Below are positions 1 through 14,400 of a DNA stretch of 64,000 nt, piece by piece (the first letter of the stretch is position 1; the number at the start of each line of letters is the position of its first letter). The notes under the pieces were generated by a model. That model saw nothing but the letters and a program-made list of their open reading frames with translations, did no database searches and was not told the DNA's origin. Both the position numbers and the translations under genes were made by a program. The DNA lies in assembly GCA_949318235.1 (NCBI GenBank), contig OX439135.1, positions 17,741,796 to 17,805,795 of the forward strand, written 5' to 3'. This stretch comes from Ecdyonurus torrentis. Lineage: Eukaryota > Arthropoda > Insecta > Ephemeroptera > Heptageniidae.

Positions 1-331
1 TTTAGCGATTTCCGGTCCAAGTCGGTCCCCCACCGCCTTAAGTTGGCATTCCTCTAAAAATTCCGAGATAAAAAGGCACTCTCAGTTACTAATTAATTAT
101 TTGCGAGCTTATTAATAACATGAAAAATCTGAAACTATAATGCTCATACATTGCCAACTAAACAGGCTTTTAGATGATAGGCTTTAAATATTTTTCAATC
201 TTTTTAATGCTGCAATATGAAGTTCAAAACTTCAAATTTTGCAAAATAATCCATTTCTCTGATACGTCTTATGCATCCTGCGCGTTCAAAATATTAATAT
301 AATATATACGTACTGTACCTTAGAAAAACAA

Positions 332-500
332 ATATTGACTAATAAAGGAACAACTGTTTTGAAGCCGACTATAAGCAATTTCGCTCACATCCGTTTCCTT
401 TTCGACTTACTGCACACATGTAAGGAGAAACGGAAGAGGATGTGACCGAAATCGCTTATAGTCGGCCTCAAAACTGTAGTTCCTTTACTATAGTCAATAT
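332..500. mobile_element. Hairpin MITE, family AAAGGAACAACTGTTTTGAAGC, copy 1
   Basis: The 169-bp hairpin begins ATATTGACTAATAAAGGAAC and ends GTTCCTTTACTATAGTCAATAT; inside, CCGACTATAAGCAATTTCGCTCACATCC is inverted in the right arm. In a gene B intron. Confidence 0.7.
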
Positions 501-730
501 ATCAATTATATACAGGATAATTTGAGGAAATGTTGAGTCTAAAGTATATAAGCTTAAATCTAGGACAGGGCTATCAGTATGATATATAGAAAAATAATTT
601 TAAAATATTAACAAATTTGGCCTGCCGAGTTCTGTGACGCCCCTGTCAGTTTACATTATATTTTAGCTATAACTCCCCCCCCCCCCCCCCAATCTTTTAA
701 TTCTGTATCAATTATCGCATTTATGTTAAG

Positions 731-932
731 TACAGTCAACCGGGGTGACTTTGAACACCCATTTATCTCTACTTTGGGCACTCATTTCAAAATTTTGAAA
801 GGTGTCATTAAGATCAAAAACACATTTGAACAATAGTAAGATTGTTCAAATTTCTAAAATGAGGCCCCAAGATAGAGATAATTGGGTGTTCAAAGTCACC
901 CCAGGCGTTCAAAGTCACCCCGGTTGACTGTA
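731..932. mobile_element. TA-flanked MITE, 200 bp (family CAGTCAACCGGGG)
   Basis: TACAGTCAACCGGGGTGAC at the left is matched by GTCACCCCGGTTGACTGTA at the right. The arm word TTTGAACACCCATTTATCTC recurs at both ends. A second copy is at 39370-39627. Confidence 0.75.
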
Positions 933-1125
933 GTATGCAATTCATTCATTCTCTCTCTCTAATATAAAATAGTAGAAGAGAATTTAGAGCAACATTGCAT
1001 TGAAAATTAATTGTGAAGATTTTCTAATTTCCTTTCGATTGGGAATAATTGCGATAAAATATGTAGATGAGTGCTAGTTATATTTTAATTAATAGAGGTT
1101 AAAAGGATAGAGGGTCAGATATCAT

Positions 1126-1284
1126 CAGGGGTATATGCAGGGGGGGGGGGGGTCAGGGTCCGGACCCCCCCCTCCCTGTCAGGTCTGAAAAAGCATGGGC
1201 AAAAGGGGGGGGGGGCGCTTTTGCCTATACTCACTATAAACTGGACCCCCCCCCCCCCATTGCAAAATCCTACATACGCCCCTG
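1126..1284. mobile_element. hAT-like MITE, 159 bp
   Basis: Begins CAGGGGTATATGCAGG and ends CCTACATACGCCCCTG, with the 8-bp direct repeat GATATCAT on both sides (1118-1125 and 1285-1292). The interior has the same GGTCCGGACCC and poly-C tracts as the element at 34718, of which it is a short relative. In a gene B intron. Confidence 0.85.
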
Positions 1285-1359
1285 GATATCATTAAGTTTG
1301 ATATTATTTTAAATAATAGGTATTATATAGTTCAATTATTTTTAGCATATGTATATTAC

Positions 1360-1608
1360 CTGTTTCAGCTGGAAAAATGTTTCCTGATAGTTGGTGTTAT
1401 CTTCCTGCAATTCTTTAAAGCTGGTCAACGCCTCCTCCATGATATTCTCATGTTTTTGCTCCAGGTCCTCTATGGGCATGTTACCAATATTCAGAGCTTT
1501 CATCTTGTCTTTGTAAAACTGCAGGTACTTGGTCTTGCTTTCTCTCATCATCTCAAGCTGCTTGTTTTGGTTAAATACAATATAGAGTGTGTATTTACGG
1601 TCTATAGT
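1360..1608 (-). CDS. Gene B exon: helical unit 6
   Basis: Eighty-three codons, phase 0, acceptor TTTCCAG, donor CAG|GTAATA. FYKDKMKALNIGNMPIEDLE and KHENIMEEALTSFKEL fit the unit pattern. The open phase-0 donor shows that the gene continues left of base 1. Confidence 0.9.
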
Positions 1609-4600
1609 CTGGAAAATAATAATAGTGATATTTAATACTATGCACTTTATTAACATCATAATGTACCTATAATTATTGAATTTATATTCATTCGCTATTG
1701 ATGCTATTAGCATGGAATCTCAAATCTGGTCTCAAATACCTGCAAAGTGCATTATTAAGAGAAACAGAGTGGAAAGAAAATGTATCGATCTTCTTGCAAA
1801 CAAAATGTCTATCTCGTTTTTTGTCAGGGAAGCAAAATGTCTATCTCGTATTTTATCACACTCAAAGCAAAATGTCTATCTTGTTTTTTGTCACCATAAG
1901 CAAAATGTCTATCTTGTCCCGAATTTTATGGATATGGCGCTCAAAATAGACATTTTGTTCGCAACAAAAGATCGACAAAAAAAAAAAAAAAAAAAAAAAA
2001 AAAATAGCTGTTTGTTACTGACAGCGATATGCATTGTGCACGAGAGAAAATACTTTAACCTGGTCTGAAATTGAATGCGAGACGTGTTTAAATTGCAATC
2101 AGGGGTAAGTATATATATTCTAACGCACTCATTAAATTACCTAAGCTTAAATTTTTAGACTGGTATGTGAACTATAGTCTAGTGTGTGTTGTCATGTTTA
2201 CATTATAGTGCAGTGTGGCACACACAAAATGGGCCACTATATATACTTTGAACAATATACACTCTAACCATGGAATGGACAACTGTTTCAGCATTACCAC
2301 TATGGGCCTCATTAGCATACAGTATGAATGAGTGCTTTTACGCTCTTTTAGACTACGTAGATAGATATGTGTCCGCCTCAGAGAACTTAAGTGCTGAGTG
2401 GCAAGAACGCCCTGTATTTATAGCCACAGCCTGACTGTGCCACCACGGCGTACACTCCTGATTGGTTGCCACTGCGTGAAGCACCATAATAAAAAAGCAC
2501 ATACATAATTTGGACTTACTGCACTAAAATGCAAGCCAGGAATTTAAAGTACATTTGCGCATGACATTAAAACACAAGCTCAAATCATGTGCTTGCCAAT
2601 GACAATGACCCCCCTATATGTATTAATCACCTGTTCTACTTGACTTGACATTTGATCGTAGTTTGTGTAGTGTTGCAGAGGTTGCAAGATGGTGAGTGCT
2701 CGATTCTTGACCTCAGAGTGATGTTGCTGTAACTCAGTGACGTAGTTCACCCCAGCTCCCAGCTTCTCCATCTCCTCCTTGTAGTAGTTCTCACTTGCCT
2801 GCATCAAGAACACTTGCTCCTCTTGACGACTCTGCTCTTGCTTTGTACTGTTCAGTGTTTCATAGTGACGTAGCATGTCTTGCAGTTTCTATAAAGAATT
2901 AGGAGACCAAATTTTTCATTTCAAGATACATAGTTTACTGTAATATAGATAAGAGTGATGTATTTACCATTTTTATCCGCCATATAACAAAACAAACAGT
3001 AAGAAATGTGAACAGCACATATTAACAAACAAATCAGTGCAAATGATATTTTTTATGGTTTATCAAAATTGCAATTGAGGTTATGTAAAAAAAAAAAAAA
3101 AAAAAAAAAAGTCTTTATTTTCTCGGCCCCATTAATTTATTTTATTCATACCCTATTACTTTAACCCACAGAACTTAAATAAACAAAAATTTTGAACGGG
3201 TTTCAGATCCAAATTTAGATTATAAAAAGGTAATTTTGATACTGATTATTTCCAAATCAATTTTATTAAATTCAAAAAAAAAAAAAAATAAAAAAAAAAT
3301 AAATAAAAAAAAACTCCCCGTCAGCTGCAACGCTAACTAACTAGTTAAACCGTAGTTATAAGTTGTTATTTTGATTGTTGCAACCATTAAAACAAGATAA
3401 CTAAGGTTTAACTAGAGGTTGCAGCTTATAGCCCTAAGAATTAAAGTAAAAATTAAAGAATATTAGCAAAACATGTAAACCAGAACATACAATGTAAAAA
3501 CTTTTTTTTTTAGTTACTTGAATACTTGACAAAATATTTTATTTTTACCTGTTTAGTTTTGTCAATATATGGAACACAAATACTTGCTTCATAAGTATCC
3601 AAATACTTTTCAAATAAAGCAAGAGCACTCTTCACTGCTTCAGTATGAACAACTTGAATATTTTCTACTGATTTTCCACAACAGGTCTCCTCCATTCTGT
3701 TGCGGTAATGATCTATAGCTTGGTGATGAACATCTTGCATAACAACATCCATTTTTGATTGTTTTTTAGCTTCCATCTTGTTATCATTTACTTGCTTATA
3801 ACACATAGACAGATCATTTATCTCCTAAAATTTTAAAACAAAATTAAAACTTTATGGCAATTTAATATCTAATTTTATATTAGAATATGGAACAAAAATC
3901 TGTATAAATCATAGCTATCATGAAAAGTTAAAAATAGGAGAAACCAATAAATTAAGGCTTTATAACATAAAGAGAGTCACATACGTTGATAAAAGTTTTA
4001 CTAAGATTAAAAAGAGAGGGAAAAAAATGGCAATACAGCTTCACAAAAAAATGGAGTGTGTGTACCTTTCATTGTAAAGTAAACCCTTACAGACTAGTAA
4101 GAGATAAACTATGAAAATTACCCTAGTTTTAGTGGCAACGCTATCCAATGTGGTTTTAAGGGGGTAGGTGACTGACTGATATCTCGCAAACTATAGACGG
4201 TCGCCAATTATAATATAAACACAAAACAAAGAAGAAATGGTAATTTAAAGTTTATAGTTACGTCATTAAACATGTGAAAACACAATCAAATATTTAAGAT
4301 ACTGTACTTCACTTTATAGATAACATGTAAATGTGGAAATTTAAATTTTAGTGGCAAATTTTAGTCAAATTAGAAACTTTTTGAACTTAAAATTATTATT
4401 AACACTTTTATTCGGAACCAAAAAATATTTTTTAATTTTTTTCGATTTGATTCGAAAATTATAGTGTTTGTTTTGCTGGAAATAAATCATGTACAAAAAA
4501 TTATTGCAAATATATATTTTTCTTTTAGCGATTTCCGGTCCAAGTCGGTCACGTTCTATGTTAATCTCTGTGTTAGCACGATTTTTACCCAACTATATAT

Positions 4601-5460
4601 AGAACTCTCTTATTGAGCACTACAATGAATAATGTCACGTTTATGTTATAATAGATTTCTAACATTCTTTTTCCTTTTAGATTTATTATAATTATAAAAA
4701 TTAAATTACCTTGCATAAATTAGCATGGAAAACATCAACATCCTGTAAGTAGTTACTTCTTATTCCTGTATTTAATTTCTCCTGTGCTGATATTGCTGCT
4801 TTAGCATGTACTTGATCAAAGTTAGGCAGTGGCTCGGAACTACTTGTACAGTAAATATCCATCATAGTACGATAGGTACAAAGTACCTGTTGAGAAATGT
4901 TGTTCAGTGCATCTTGTCGATGTTTGTTATTGTAGCTAGGTGCTTGGTTATTGTAGTATGCCAGCATCTTCTATAAGAAATAAGACAAGAAAAGTATTAC
5001 ACCGTGTTCACAATGGTCCAAAATTTCGGGTCTGGCGACGGATGACTCTTCCGTCGTTTCCAATGAAAATTTGACGACCGTCTCCAATGCTCCGAAATCT
5101 GTCGAACGACGGATCCGACCAGCGGAGCCGACGGATGTAAAAATTAGTGCTGCCATCTGTTTCTTTGGCGCGTTTCCATTCAAACTTTAAAATCCTATTT
5201 ATTTAAAACTTAAAGACAATTTTATTTATGGTTAAATTTAAAGTAGAGTCATGAAACTCGCAGGGTCTAGAGGAAAAACCTTGCCCTTTTGATTTCTGAC
5301 GTTTTTACTACCCGATTTTGCGCATTTCTACCTTATAATTTAAGGGTTTGAATTTCCCTTTATTTAAGATTTGAAGGTACAAGTAGGTACTTTTAATAAA
5401 TCGGTCCCTATAATTTTGTAATGGAAGTACGTAAATAAGTTAGCACCTGTGGTGGTGGTG

Positions 5461-5497
<37 letters not shown>

Positions 5498-8400
5498 GAG
5501 AAAAAGAAAAGAAAAAAGAAAAAAAAAAAAAAAAAAAGAAGAAGAAAAAAGAAGAAAAAGAAAGTAGAAAGAAAGAAAGCCAAGTAAGGGCCTAAATTTT
5601 TATTTTTTATCCTTGAGAAATGTTTTGTGGGTGTGCAACCACCGATATAGAGTTCTCTGATTTTGACGTAACCAACGATTTTGCCGTGGTTACTTCATTT
5701 GCAAATGACAAATAGTGACCACTAAAAATGCAAAAATTAACCCTCGAAGAATTTTAGGGGTGCCACCCTTGTAAAATCAAGATCTCAGACTTTTAGGCAA
5801 ACAACAATGTTATTGTGATAAATTGGCAACGTCATGCGCAGCAGATGAATTGGCCGCCGATTTTAATGATTTCTCAATGTAGCGCCGCGTGGATCCAAAC
5901 ATGCATGGGCTGTACCAGCTTTGCTCTCCGAGCCTTCCATCAAAGTGTTGACCGTCTCTTGGCTATAGAACCATAGTGACGCACTCCGTCCCAAGTCGCA
6001 TATCCAAATCGAAAAAAAAAAAAAAGGTTTTCCAGGGGTGACACCCTTAAATTCTGCAGGGATCAATTGGAACGTTTTAGGTGGTCAACATAATTTTTTT
6101 TCAGGTCAAGTTACCCCGATAACATATCATTGGTTTCCTCAAAATCGGAAGGCTTGAATTTACAGGGGCGTGGCATCCTTAAATTCTGCAGGGTTCAAGT
6201 TGAACATTTTTGGTGGTCACCATAATCTTTTTCAGGTCAAGGTACTACGATAACATAGTTGGTTGCCTCAAAATCGGAGAACTTGAATTTACAGGGGTAT
6301 GGCACCCCTAAATTCTTCAGGTCAAGTTGAACATTTTTGGTGGTCACCATCATCTTTTTCTGGTCAAGGTACCACGATAACATCGTTGGTTGCCTCAAAA
6401 TCAGAGAACTTGAATTTACAGGGGTGGCACCCTTAAATTCTTCAGGGGTCAAGTTGAACTTTTTATTGGTCACTATAATTTTTTCAGGTCAATTTACCAC
6501 GATAACATCGTTGGTTTTGCCTCAAAATCTGACAACTTGATTTTACATAGGGGTGATACCCCTAAATTCTTCAGGGGTCAAGTTGAACATTTTTGGTGGT
6601 CATCATCATCTTTTTCAGGTCAAGTTACCACGTTGACATCGTTGGTTGCCTCAAAATCAGAGATCTTTAATTAACAGGGTTGACACACCTAAATTAAAGG
6701 GGTCAATTTTAACATTTTTGTTGGTCCCAACATAAATTAAAACCAAAAACCCTAGAAAATCTGTTAACACTTTCAGAAAAATTCCCATCCAAAAAGCCAC
6801 GCCCCCTTCTGTCGTCCGTCAACGTCGGAGAGCTCAACGGACGACGGACGTCACACAAAAAAAAGTCACACAAAAAAATTTGCAGAATTGAACATATTCT
6901 TTGAAAGTATTGCATTATTGCTATAAAATGCCTTAAAATACAATATTTTGCCATAACAGCTATTTAACATGTGTATAACGTCGATATGTTTTACGTATCG
7001 GTAGTCCATCACGCGCTCGAATTGTATATTTACACAGTACCTTATTGGCATAATTCAGGAACATAATAACCCAACTTTTTTAATATTGATTATAATATTT
7101 GAAATCAAGCCGATTACAATGATGTATAATACATTAAGGTTGCGAGTAGCAGACATCGGTTTATAAGAGCTCAAAGTTGTTGCGCTGGCCCGTCAGGCTG
7201 TGATACGCGCGCTGCGTGGCCCGCGCGGAGGCCTCTAAAGAAAGCGCTATAAAAAATTCGTCAGGCAAAAACCCAAACTTTTCTTTACGGTTTCTGAAAG
7301 CACATATTATAAGCCTTTTGGTGATGTGCGTATCATATTTTTAAACGTTGTCAGACATTGATTTATTTTGCATCAAAAAACATGAATTTTAGAAAAATGA
7401 CCCCTATGTGTCGTACCTTTAAAGGTTGAAAAAAATTTGATACTTTTTTTCAGACTAATTTCTGTGTTAACAGGAACCTAGTGGATGCATATAAACTCTG
7501 AATAAGCCAAAAATAATTTTTACTTGTTTATAGTATGACTTTCACTAACACCCCAAATCGGAGTTTTTTCGATATTGGGCGATTTTTAACTAAAACAATA
7601 ATTATTGCAACGACCAAATAATGTTACAGTTACAATAACATTTTGTTGTTCTTTCAGATAAAAAAAATATTTAGTTTTCTATCACATTTAGTTTCCGAGA
7701 TATGAATCCTCAAAACTAGCTTGAACCGCTCGGCCGTCGAAATGGTTGATTTTAGCGCTACCAAAATTAGAGTTTTTAATCGAGGATGCTCAAAATCGGC
7801 CACGAAGCTTAAAGTTGCATACTAAATGCATATAATTTTTTTCAAAGCAATCCGGAGGGGGTCTGGTGCCAACATTTTGAATTATAAAAAATATGGCTCT
7901 GTGGTATTATACCGTCCTTTCTGTATTATTTTATACATACAATTTAACTAGAAAACATCCTTAAATATACCTATTGAAATATTAAAATTCATTCTGTTAA
8001 TTATAAATTATACAAATACCTTTCTTAACTTGTCCACTTCCTCATTAATCCTCTTATCTCCCACGCCCAAATTTAATTCTGAAATATGGTTGACAGCAAG
8101 AGAGCAAGCTTTGGTATAAGCTTCTTCAATTGAACAAAAAGGATTTTGGTCCATCATCATACAGAATGTTGAGAAACTTGAGTGGAAAATCATGTATGCT
8201 TCATTGCTAGCACTTATTAACTTTATTTCATCAAGGTTGGCTTGGTTTGATTTTTCATTTTGCAATTGTCGATGCATTTCTTTAAGAACCTGGAATGAAA
8301 ACATGGTACATGCTATTAAGGTTTTATTCTTTAAAATTATTATAATAATAAAATGCTAAATAAAATCTCAAATTAAAAATAGAATCAAAATAATAATAAG

Positions 8401-11400
8401 AAAAACTTTAAATAAGTGCTATTTTTTAATAATTTTTGCCAAAGTGTATGCATGCGTATTTGACTACTACAAAGGAATAGCTGTTTTGAAGCGGACTTAA
8501 GCGATTTTGGTAACATCTGCTTCCATTTCTAATTACTATGCATATACGCAGTAAACGTTGAAATGGAAGCAGATCATGTGAATGAAATTGCTTACATTTG
8601 GCTTCAAAACAGTTGTTTCTTTATTAGTCAATAAATAACAAAACAATAATGTGTTATAATTAAGCTATAGCTTCAGATTTTGCACAATTTTCATGACAAA
8701 AATACGTAATTCAAATAGTCTAGGGAGGCCTGATTAATATAATAATTCTTGGACCATGAATCGATAAACAAAAAATATTTAGGTCTATTGATAGTGAAAT
8801 ATTTCAATAATAATAATAATAATAACTTCAAAATGCACGTACATAATCATTTTAATATTTATTAGTTCAAAACACACATAAACTTAAATGATAAAAATTA
8901 TTTAATATTCTTTACCTCAGTAAGTTTCTTTTTGTATGTATTACTGATGTAATTTCCTCCAAATTTTTGAATAGCATCAAAGACATTGCAGGCAGTAAGC
9001 AGTGCATATTGATGTAGTTTTTTAATATCCACAGCTGTAGCAGCATCACTTAGTCCTGTTTGCATCTCTGTGTTGTACACTTGCTTGGCTTTGCTCATAG
9101 CTTTCTCTTGTGAGGTATCAACCAACGACTAAATAAATAAAAAAATAGAACAGAATTTTAATTTTCCTCTCTCCCAATCCCCTTATATTTCTCATTAAAA
9201 AGCAATAACAATCACCAGTATGGGAAATCTTAGTCACTTAATCTCTTTTGTCTTGATATATGTAAGAGAATTTTATGTTAATAAATAATAGAATTTATAT
9301 TTATAAAAAAAGCTTACAATAATTTCAAAAAAAAAAAAAAATCATATAAAAAATATGGGTTTTATCATACATTTTTATATGCTAGCATAAAGCATAATAG
9401 GAAAAAAGTCTATAGAAAAATAATTAATAAAAAATAATTGGGAAATTGGCATTAGAGAAAAAAAATGAGCTAGATATATGGAGGATATTATTCCTTCTTT
9501 TATTCCAATTTAAATTGGAAATATATACAAAAAGGGTGGTTAATTTATCCAATCTTTTTAATGTTCACTGTAATCACACACACACATTAATTTAGTTCAA
9601 CTGTAAATCATGTTTTGTTTTTTTTTGTTTTTTGTTTTTTTCTGTTTTATCTTAATAAATTTAAATAGAAATGGCAGATTCAATCATAATAATAATGCTG
9701 AAATAGAGTTATACATTTACAGTGTTAAAATAATAATTTAAAAAAAAAAAGCACACCTGAAATAGAGCTTCAGGTTTGATGAGGGGATCTTGCAGTTTCT
9801 CCACATAATTCTTCAAATAACCATAGAACTCCTCAGCACAAACAACATGTCCTCCAATTTTCTTGTCAGATAGTTCACATTTGAACACAGTTTCAGTGAA
9901 CTCACGTAATTGCTCCATGAAGACTGGTCCCATAACTATTAGCAATTAACAAATAATGTTAATTTTATCATAAAAATAAAATTTAAATATCATAGTGTTT
10001 ACATATTAACACACATTTACCTCTTTCATGATCTTGGTCACCAGGGGAAGGCATGAGGAAACAGGATGTTTTGTTGTAACAAACATCAAGCATTTCAATT
10101 ATCTTTGATTCTGCTGATACAATCCCATGTCTCGCCTGAAATGAAATTATAAACTAAAAAATTTAAAAAATTAAAATATAGGGCCTATGAGGGGATGCAT
10201 TCTATTGAGGATCAATATATTTCTATTAATAATAAATGTGAAACTATAGGCCTAATAATGCCAGTCTTTGAATGTCTATTTATAACAAAGCGCTGAGCCA
10301 AATTTTTTATACACGCATGAATAATAAATAAATAAGAAGAAGTCAGATAGTCAATTCGTAGGCTACGAATACTTTTTTTTTGTTTATGAAATTTTTGAGT
10401 TAGGTCTGCCAAAATACTTTTACACATGTTTTCTGTATAAATCTGATTTTTTTTTTTTGAAACAATTTAATTACTCAATCTAATTTTATTTTAATTAAAT
10501 GTTAAATAATTAATTTGAGGTGCGAGTTAAATGTTATGATTATAAATTCAAGGTGAAAATTTATCTCAAAATCACTTCACTATAGAGGACACGTTTTTTT
10601 TAACTCTTTAAGTATGGCATGAATTTTGGCAAAAAAAAAAATAATAATATAGGCCTGTTAATAACAATAAAAAATAATAATAATAAATAATAAAAAAAAG
10701 TTTAAAAAAATCAATAACTTACTTTTTTTTTTGCGGGAAAAAAATACATGCATGGAGAGTTTAAAAAAAAATAATAATAATAATAAAAAAATCCAGACAT
10801 TTTTTTTTGTATCAAATTATTTTTTTTTGGGAAAAAGGGGGTGAGGGTTAAGTTGGTGGTGCAGAAGGTCTGAATTATTGATAAACAGTCTTATATGTAA
10901 GGTACTTGAAAAAGTTCATATTAACAATAATATTTACCTAAATTAAATTTCACTTGTATGACAAAACTATTCTTAGAATTTTAGGTGCTATTTTGTCGTA
11001 AGCGAATTTTTCAATCCCCACTTTGGGGTTAAGGATATATCGAAAAGATTTCAATTTTTAGGAAAGAGTCAGAAACATCAATCTTTGTGTGCTCCTTAAA
11101 GTATTTTTCTTAAAAATAAATAGGCCTACATGTATCAATTAAAATTTTGACTTTGAAGTCAATTTTCTCACTTTAAACATTATCGTGTCGTTCACGACAT
11201 GATAAATGTATCCCAAGTCAAGAAATTAAATTTATTTCATTGACTTCTTTAATCAACCCATGCCCTTATTATTTCAATCCAAATTGATACTGATATTTTT
11301 AAATCTTATTCCCTTGATGGTGCACAATGAACTCACGTTCTTCAATTAAATGAAATATAACAGGAATTTTTTTAAAACACTAATATTATGGTAAAAAAAA

Positions 11401-14400
11401 TGTGTTGAACCATTTTCTTATCAAAGAGTGGGTCATGTAAAATTAAGTTTTTAAAACTAAATTTGTACATTAGTTATATAAACTTACATTAAGCCAATCT
11501 TGGAGAACTTGCTGTCCTCCAATAAACCCAAACTCTCTTTCATGTGGAAATTTCCAATCTTGAACCAGGAAAACTAATTTATCACACACTTTGGAGTCAC
11601 ATGAGTTTTCCACTAGACGACCAAACTTAAAGAAGAACTATGAGTGGGGAAAAAAAAAAAAAAAAAAAACTATTGATGATTATAAAATATTAAAAGTATG
11701 GAAACTATAATACATAGTTTCATATAACCTCCCCCTATATCTTTTTTAATTAAGTAATTTATAATGCAAAAAACATTATCCATTAAGAAAATATCTGAAA
11801 TAAGTAAAAATGTCACGGTTTACCTGAAGATGATTGAGATCGTCCAACTGAAATTTCTCAACCAAATTGTAGACTTGAACAGAAGACAGTACGGTAGACA
11901 AAGCAAAAATAAACTTATTTTCCTTCAACTTAGTTTTGTCGTCAAATGATACTTGTGTATCAAGAAGAACCACAGCAACCTATAAACAGTAAGTAGAGAT
12001 GGGTTTGGGTAATATAATATGGCTATATTAATACTATGATCATAAAAAAAATTAAAAAAAAAAATGGGGGGGGGGGGGGAGGGGGGGGGCTGTTTCAAAA
12101 GCATCCCACAATTTTGAAAAGAAAAGTTTTTAATTTTGTTAATTCTAAAACACCACATGGAAAAAATTAAAAATCTTTGAATCAAATAAATTCTATTTTT
12201 CAGTTTCCACAGTGAAGATTTTTTACTTCATTATAGAAGTGACTAAAAACTGTATTTTTTAAAGCATTTATAAATATATATCTTTCATAACAATTGTATT
12301 CAATATTAACAAAAGTTTATGACTTGAGTTAAAACTTACGTTGTTATCAATCAATAATGGTTTAGGCCACATCAAAATACCACTTGTTTCAGTGTGCTCC
12401 ATCTCTGCTCCAAGCCAAACATTTTCTGATACATTTTCAACTTGGGGTAGCCAGTTTGAAGTACCCTTGAACAAAAAATCAAAATATTTACAGTTTCGTA
12501 TAATTAATAGGCCTATGTTTATGTTGTACACTAAGCGTGTTTAATGAATAAAATTAATTTATTAATTATAAATAATTATGAATAATATTTTATACACGTG
12601 AAATATGAGATGAAAAGGCTATTATCCCAAAAAGCAGTTTTTCATCAGAGCATTTTATTGTTTTTTATATTAAATAATAAAAGCATAAGGATAACATATA
12701 CCGGTATGTATATTAAGGAAAATAAACCATCGCGGTTAGGTATGATAAATTGAAAGAAAAGGATAGGAGAAAACCAGCAAGGGCCTTACCATAGTGAAGA
12801 GAGTCCCATAGTTCGGTGAAAATCTTGCTAGCACAGATATAAAATAACTAACACATTGGAAATATTTCAGCAATCGACTCCAAGAGAGATATGGAGCGTG
12901 TTATGCCTTCATCAGTCCTTACAGACTATCCTTTTCTTTCAATTTATAATAAGGATAACATATAATAATATTCTTAAAGACGAAGAAATTTCATAATGGC
13001 TAAAAGTTGTGTATCTTAACTATATAACGCTGCAGCATAAATAGTTCGATTGCATTTTTTTTTCTCCCATACAGAAAGGGGAAAAAAAAAAAAAAAAAAT
13101 ACAGTATTTTATTGTAAAATAACACCTTATTTCCACATATAGTACCTTCAAGTCACAAGTGTGATCAACAGGTACAATAGAAACCACATACACACACCAG
13201 CCACAGCCATATACACAGCTCAGCATATTCACCATGACAGATATTAATAAAACCGTGGAAACTCTAAGCAGGCTGGCCGATGCAATCACTATCATGATGA
13301 CATATCAAGTATATATCGTTGTTGTTGAGTACAATATGTGTGTAACTTGTTTTTTGTCAAGCTAAGCAAAATATGTAAGTCGTTTCTACAAACATTATGT
13401 AGATAGCGCAATCTACATTGCTTCAAGTGACAAAAAATGACATACACATATTGCTACGGGTGACAAATATCGAGATAGAGATTTTGCTTTGTGGGACGAA
13501 AAACGAGTTACACATATTGCTCGCAACAACATTGATATGCTCCTCCCGAATGTTGTGCCTGGTCATGGAATGCATATTGCAACACAGGGGGCATCATTAC
13601 AGTATGAGGTTTTATTTTTTTGCATGAAATTAGAGAACCTGGACGCAGTAGAGAAGCAACATTATATGCAAACCTCATTTTTAAGGCACAAGTTTAAATA
13701 CATAAATCATTTTTTGAAAGGCCAACTAAATCATGTTGATAGGCAAAATCATTAAAAATAAAATGTATTCCAAATATTGTTTACCTGAGCTTTGAGATAG
13801 TGCAGCATGAAGTTAAGAAGACAGGACTTTCCTCTCCTGAAAGCTCCAACAACAGACACGACGGCAATCTTTCTGTTCTTTACCTCTTCTCCACAAAACA
13901 CATTTTCAATTGCTGCCTCATTAAGTTCAAACAAACCTTCTGCATTGCGGACCAACAGTTGGATTGGAGCTGAGAGAGGGGGGAAAAATTTAATTTTAAA
14001 TGCATATCTTGAATAAGGCAATATCTTTAATTGTGATATTAAAAATGAAAATTTTAATTTTAAGTTCACAAAGTATTTTTAATTAATTTTTGAAAATCAA
14101 GATATGACATGACAATTATTGTAACTTTTGCATGCACAATCATGCTATTAGTCATAAAAATGGTTTTAAAAAAGGGTTAGTCTTGGTTTGGTACCCAACA
14201 TTTCTATAACGAAAATGATACTATATTCTAGCATCACAAACTATAACGATATCGTTACTTTTAAAAACGTCACCCACAATAATGATACTATATAACGATA
14301 ACTAGAAAATATAATGCAATTTTTTTATTGAAATAAAATATTTTAAATACTTATTTTTTGCTTCATGACTATGTACTATACCTACAATGATAAACAGCCT

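Noticed and set aside
13418..13755. Plus-strand frames at 13.4-13.75 kb
   Set aside because: They cover repeat-like DNA (GACAAA, CGAGATAGAG words) in a gene B intron and show no conserved motif.
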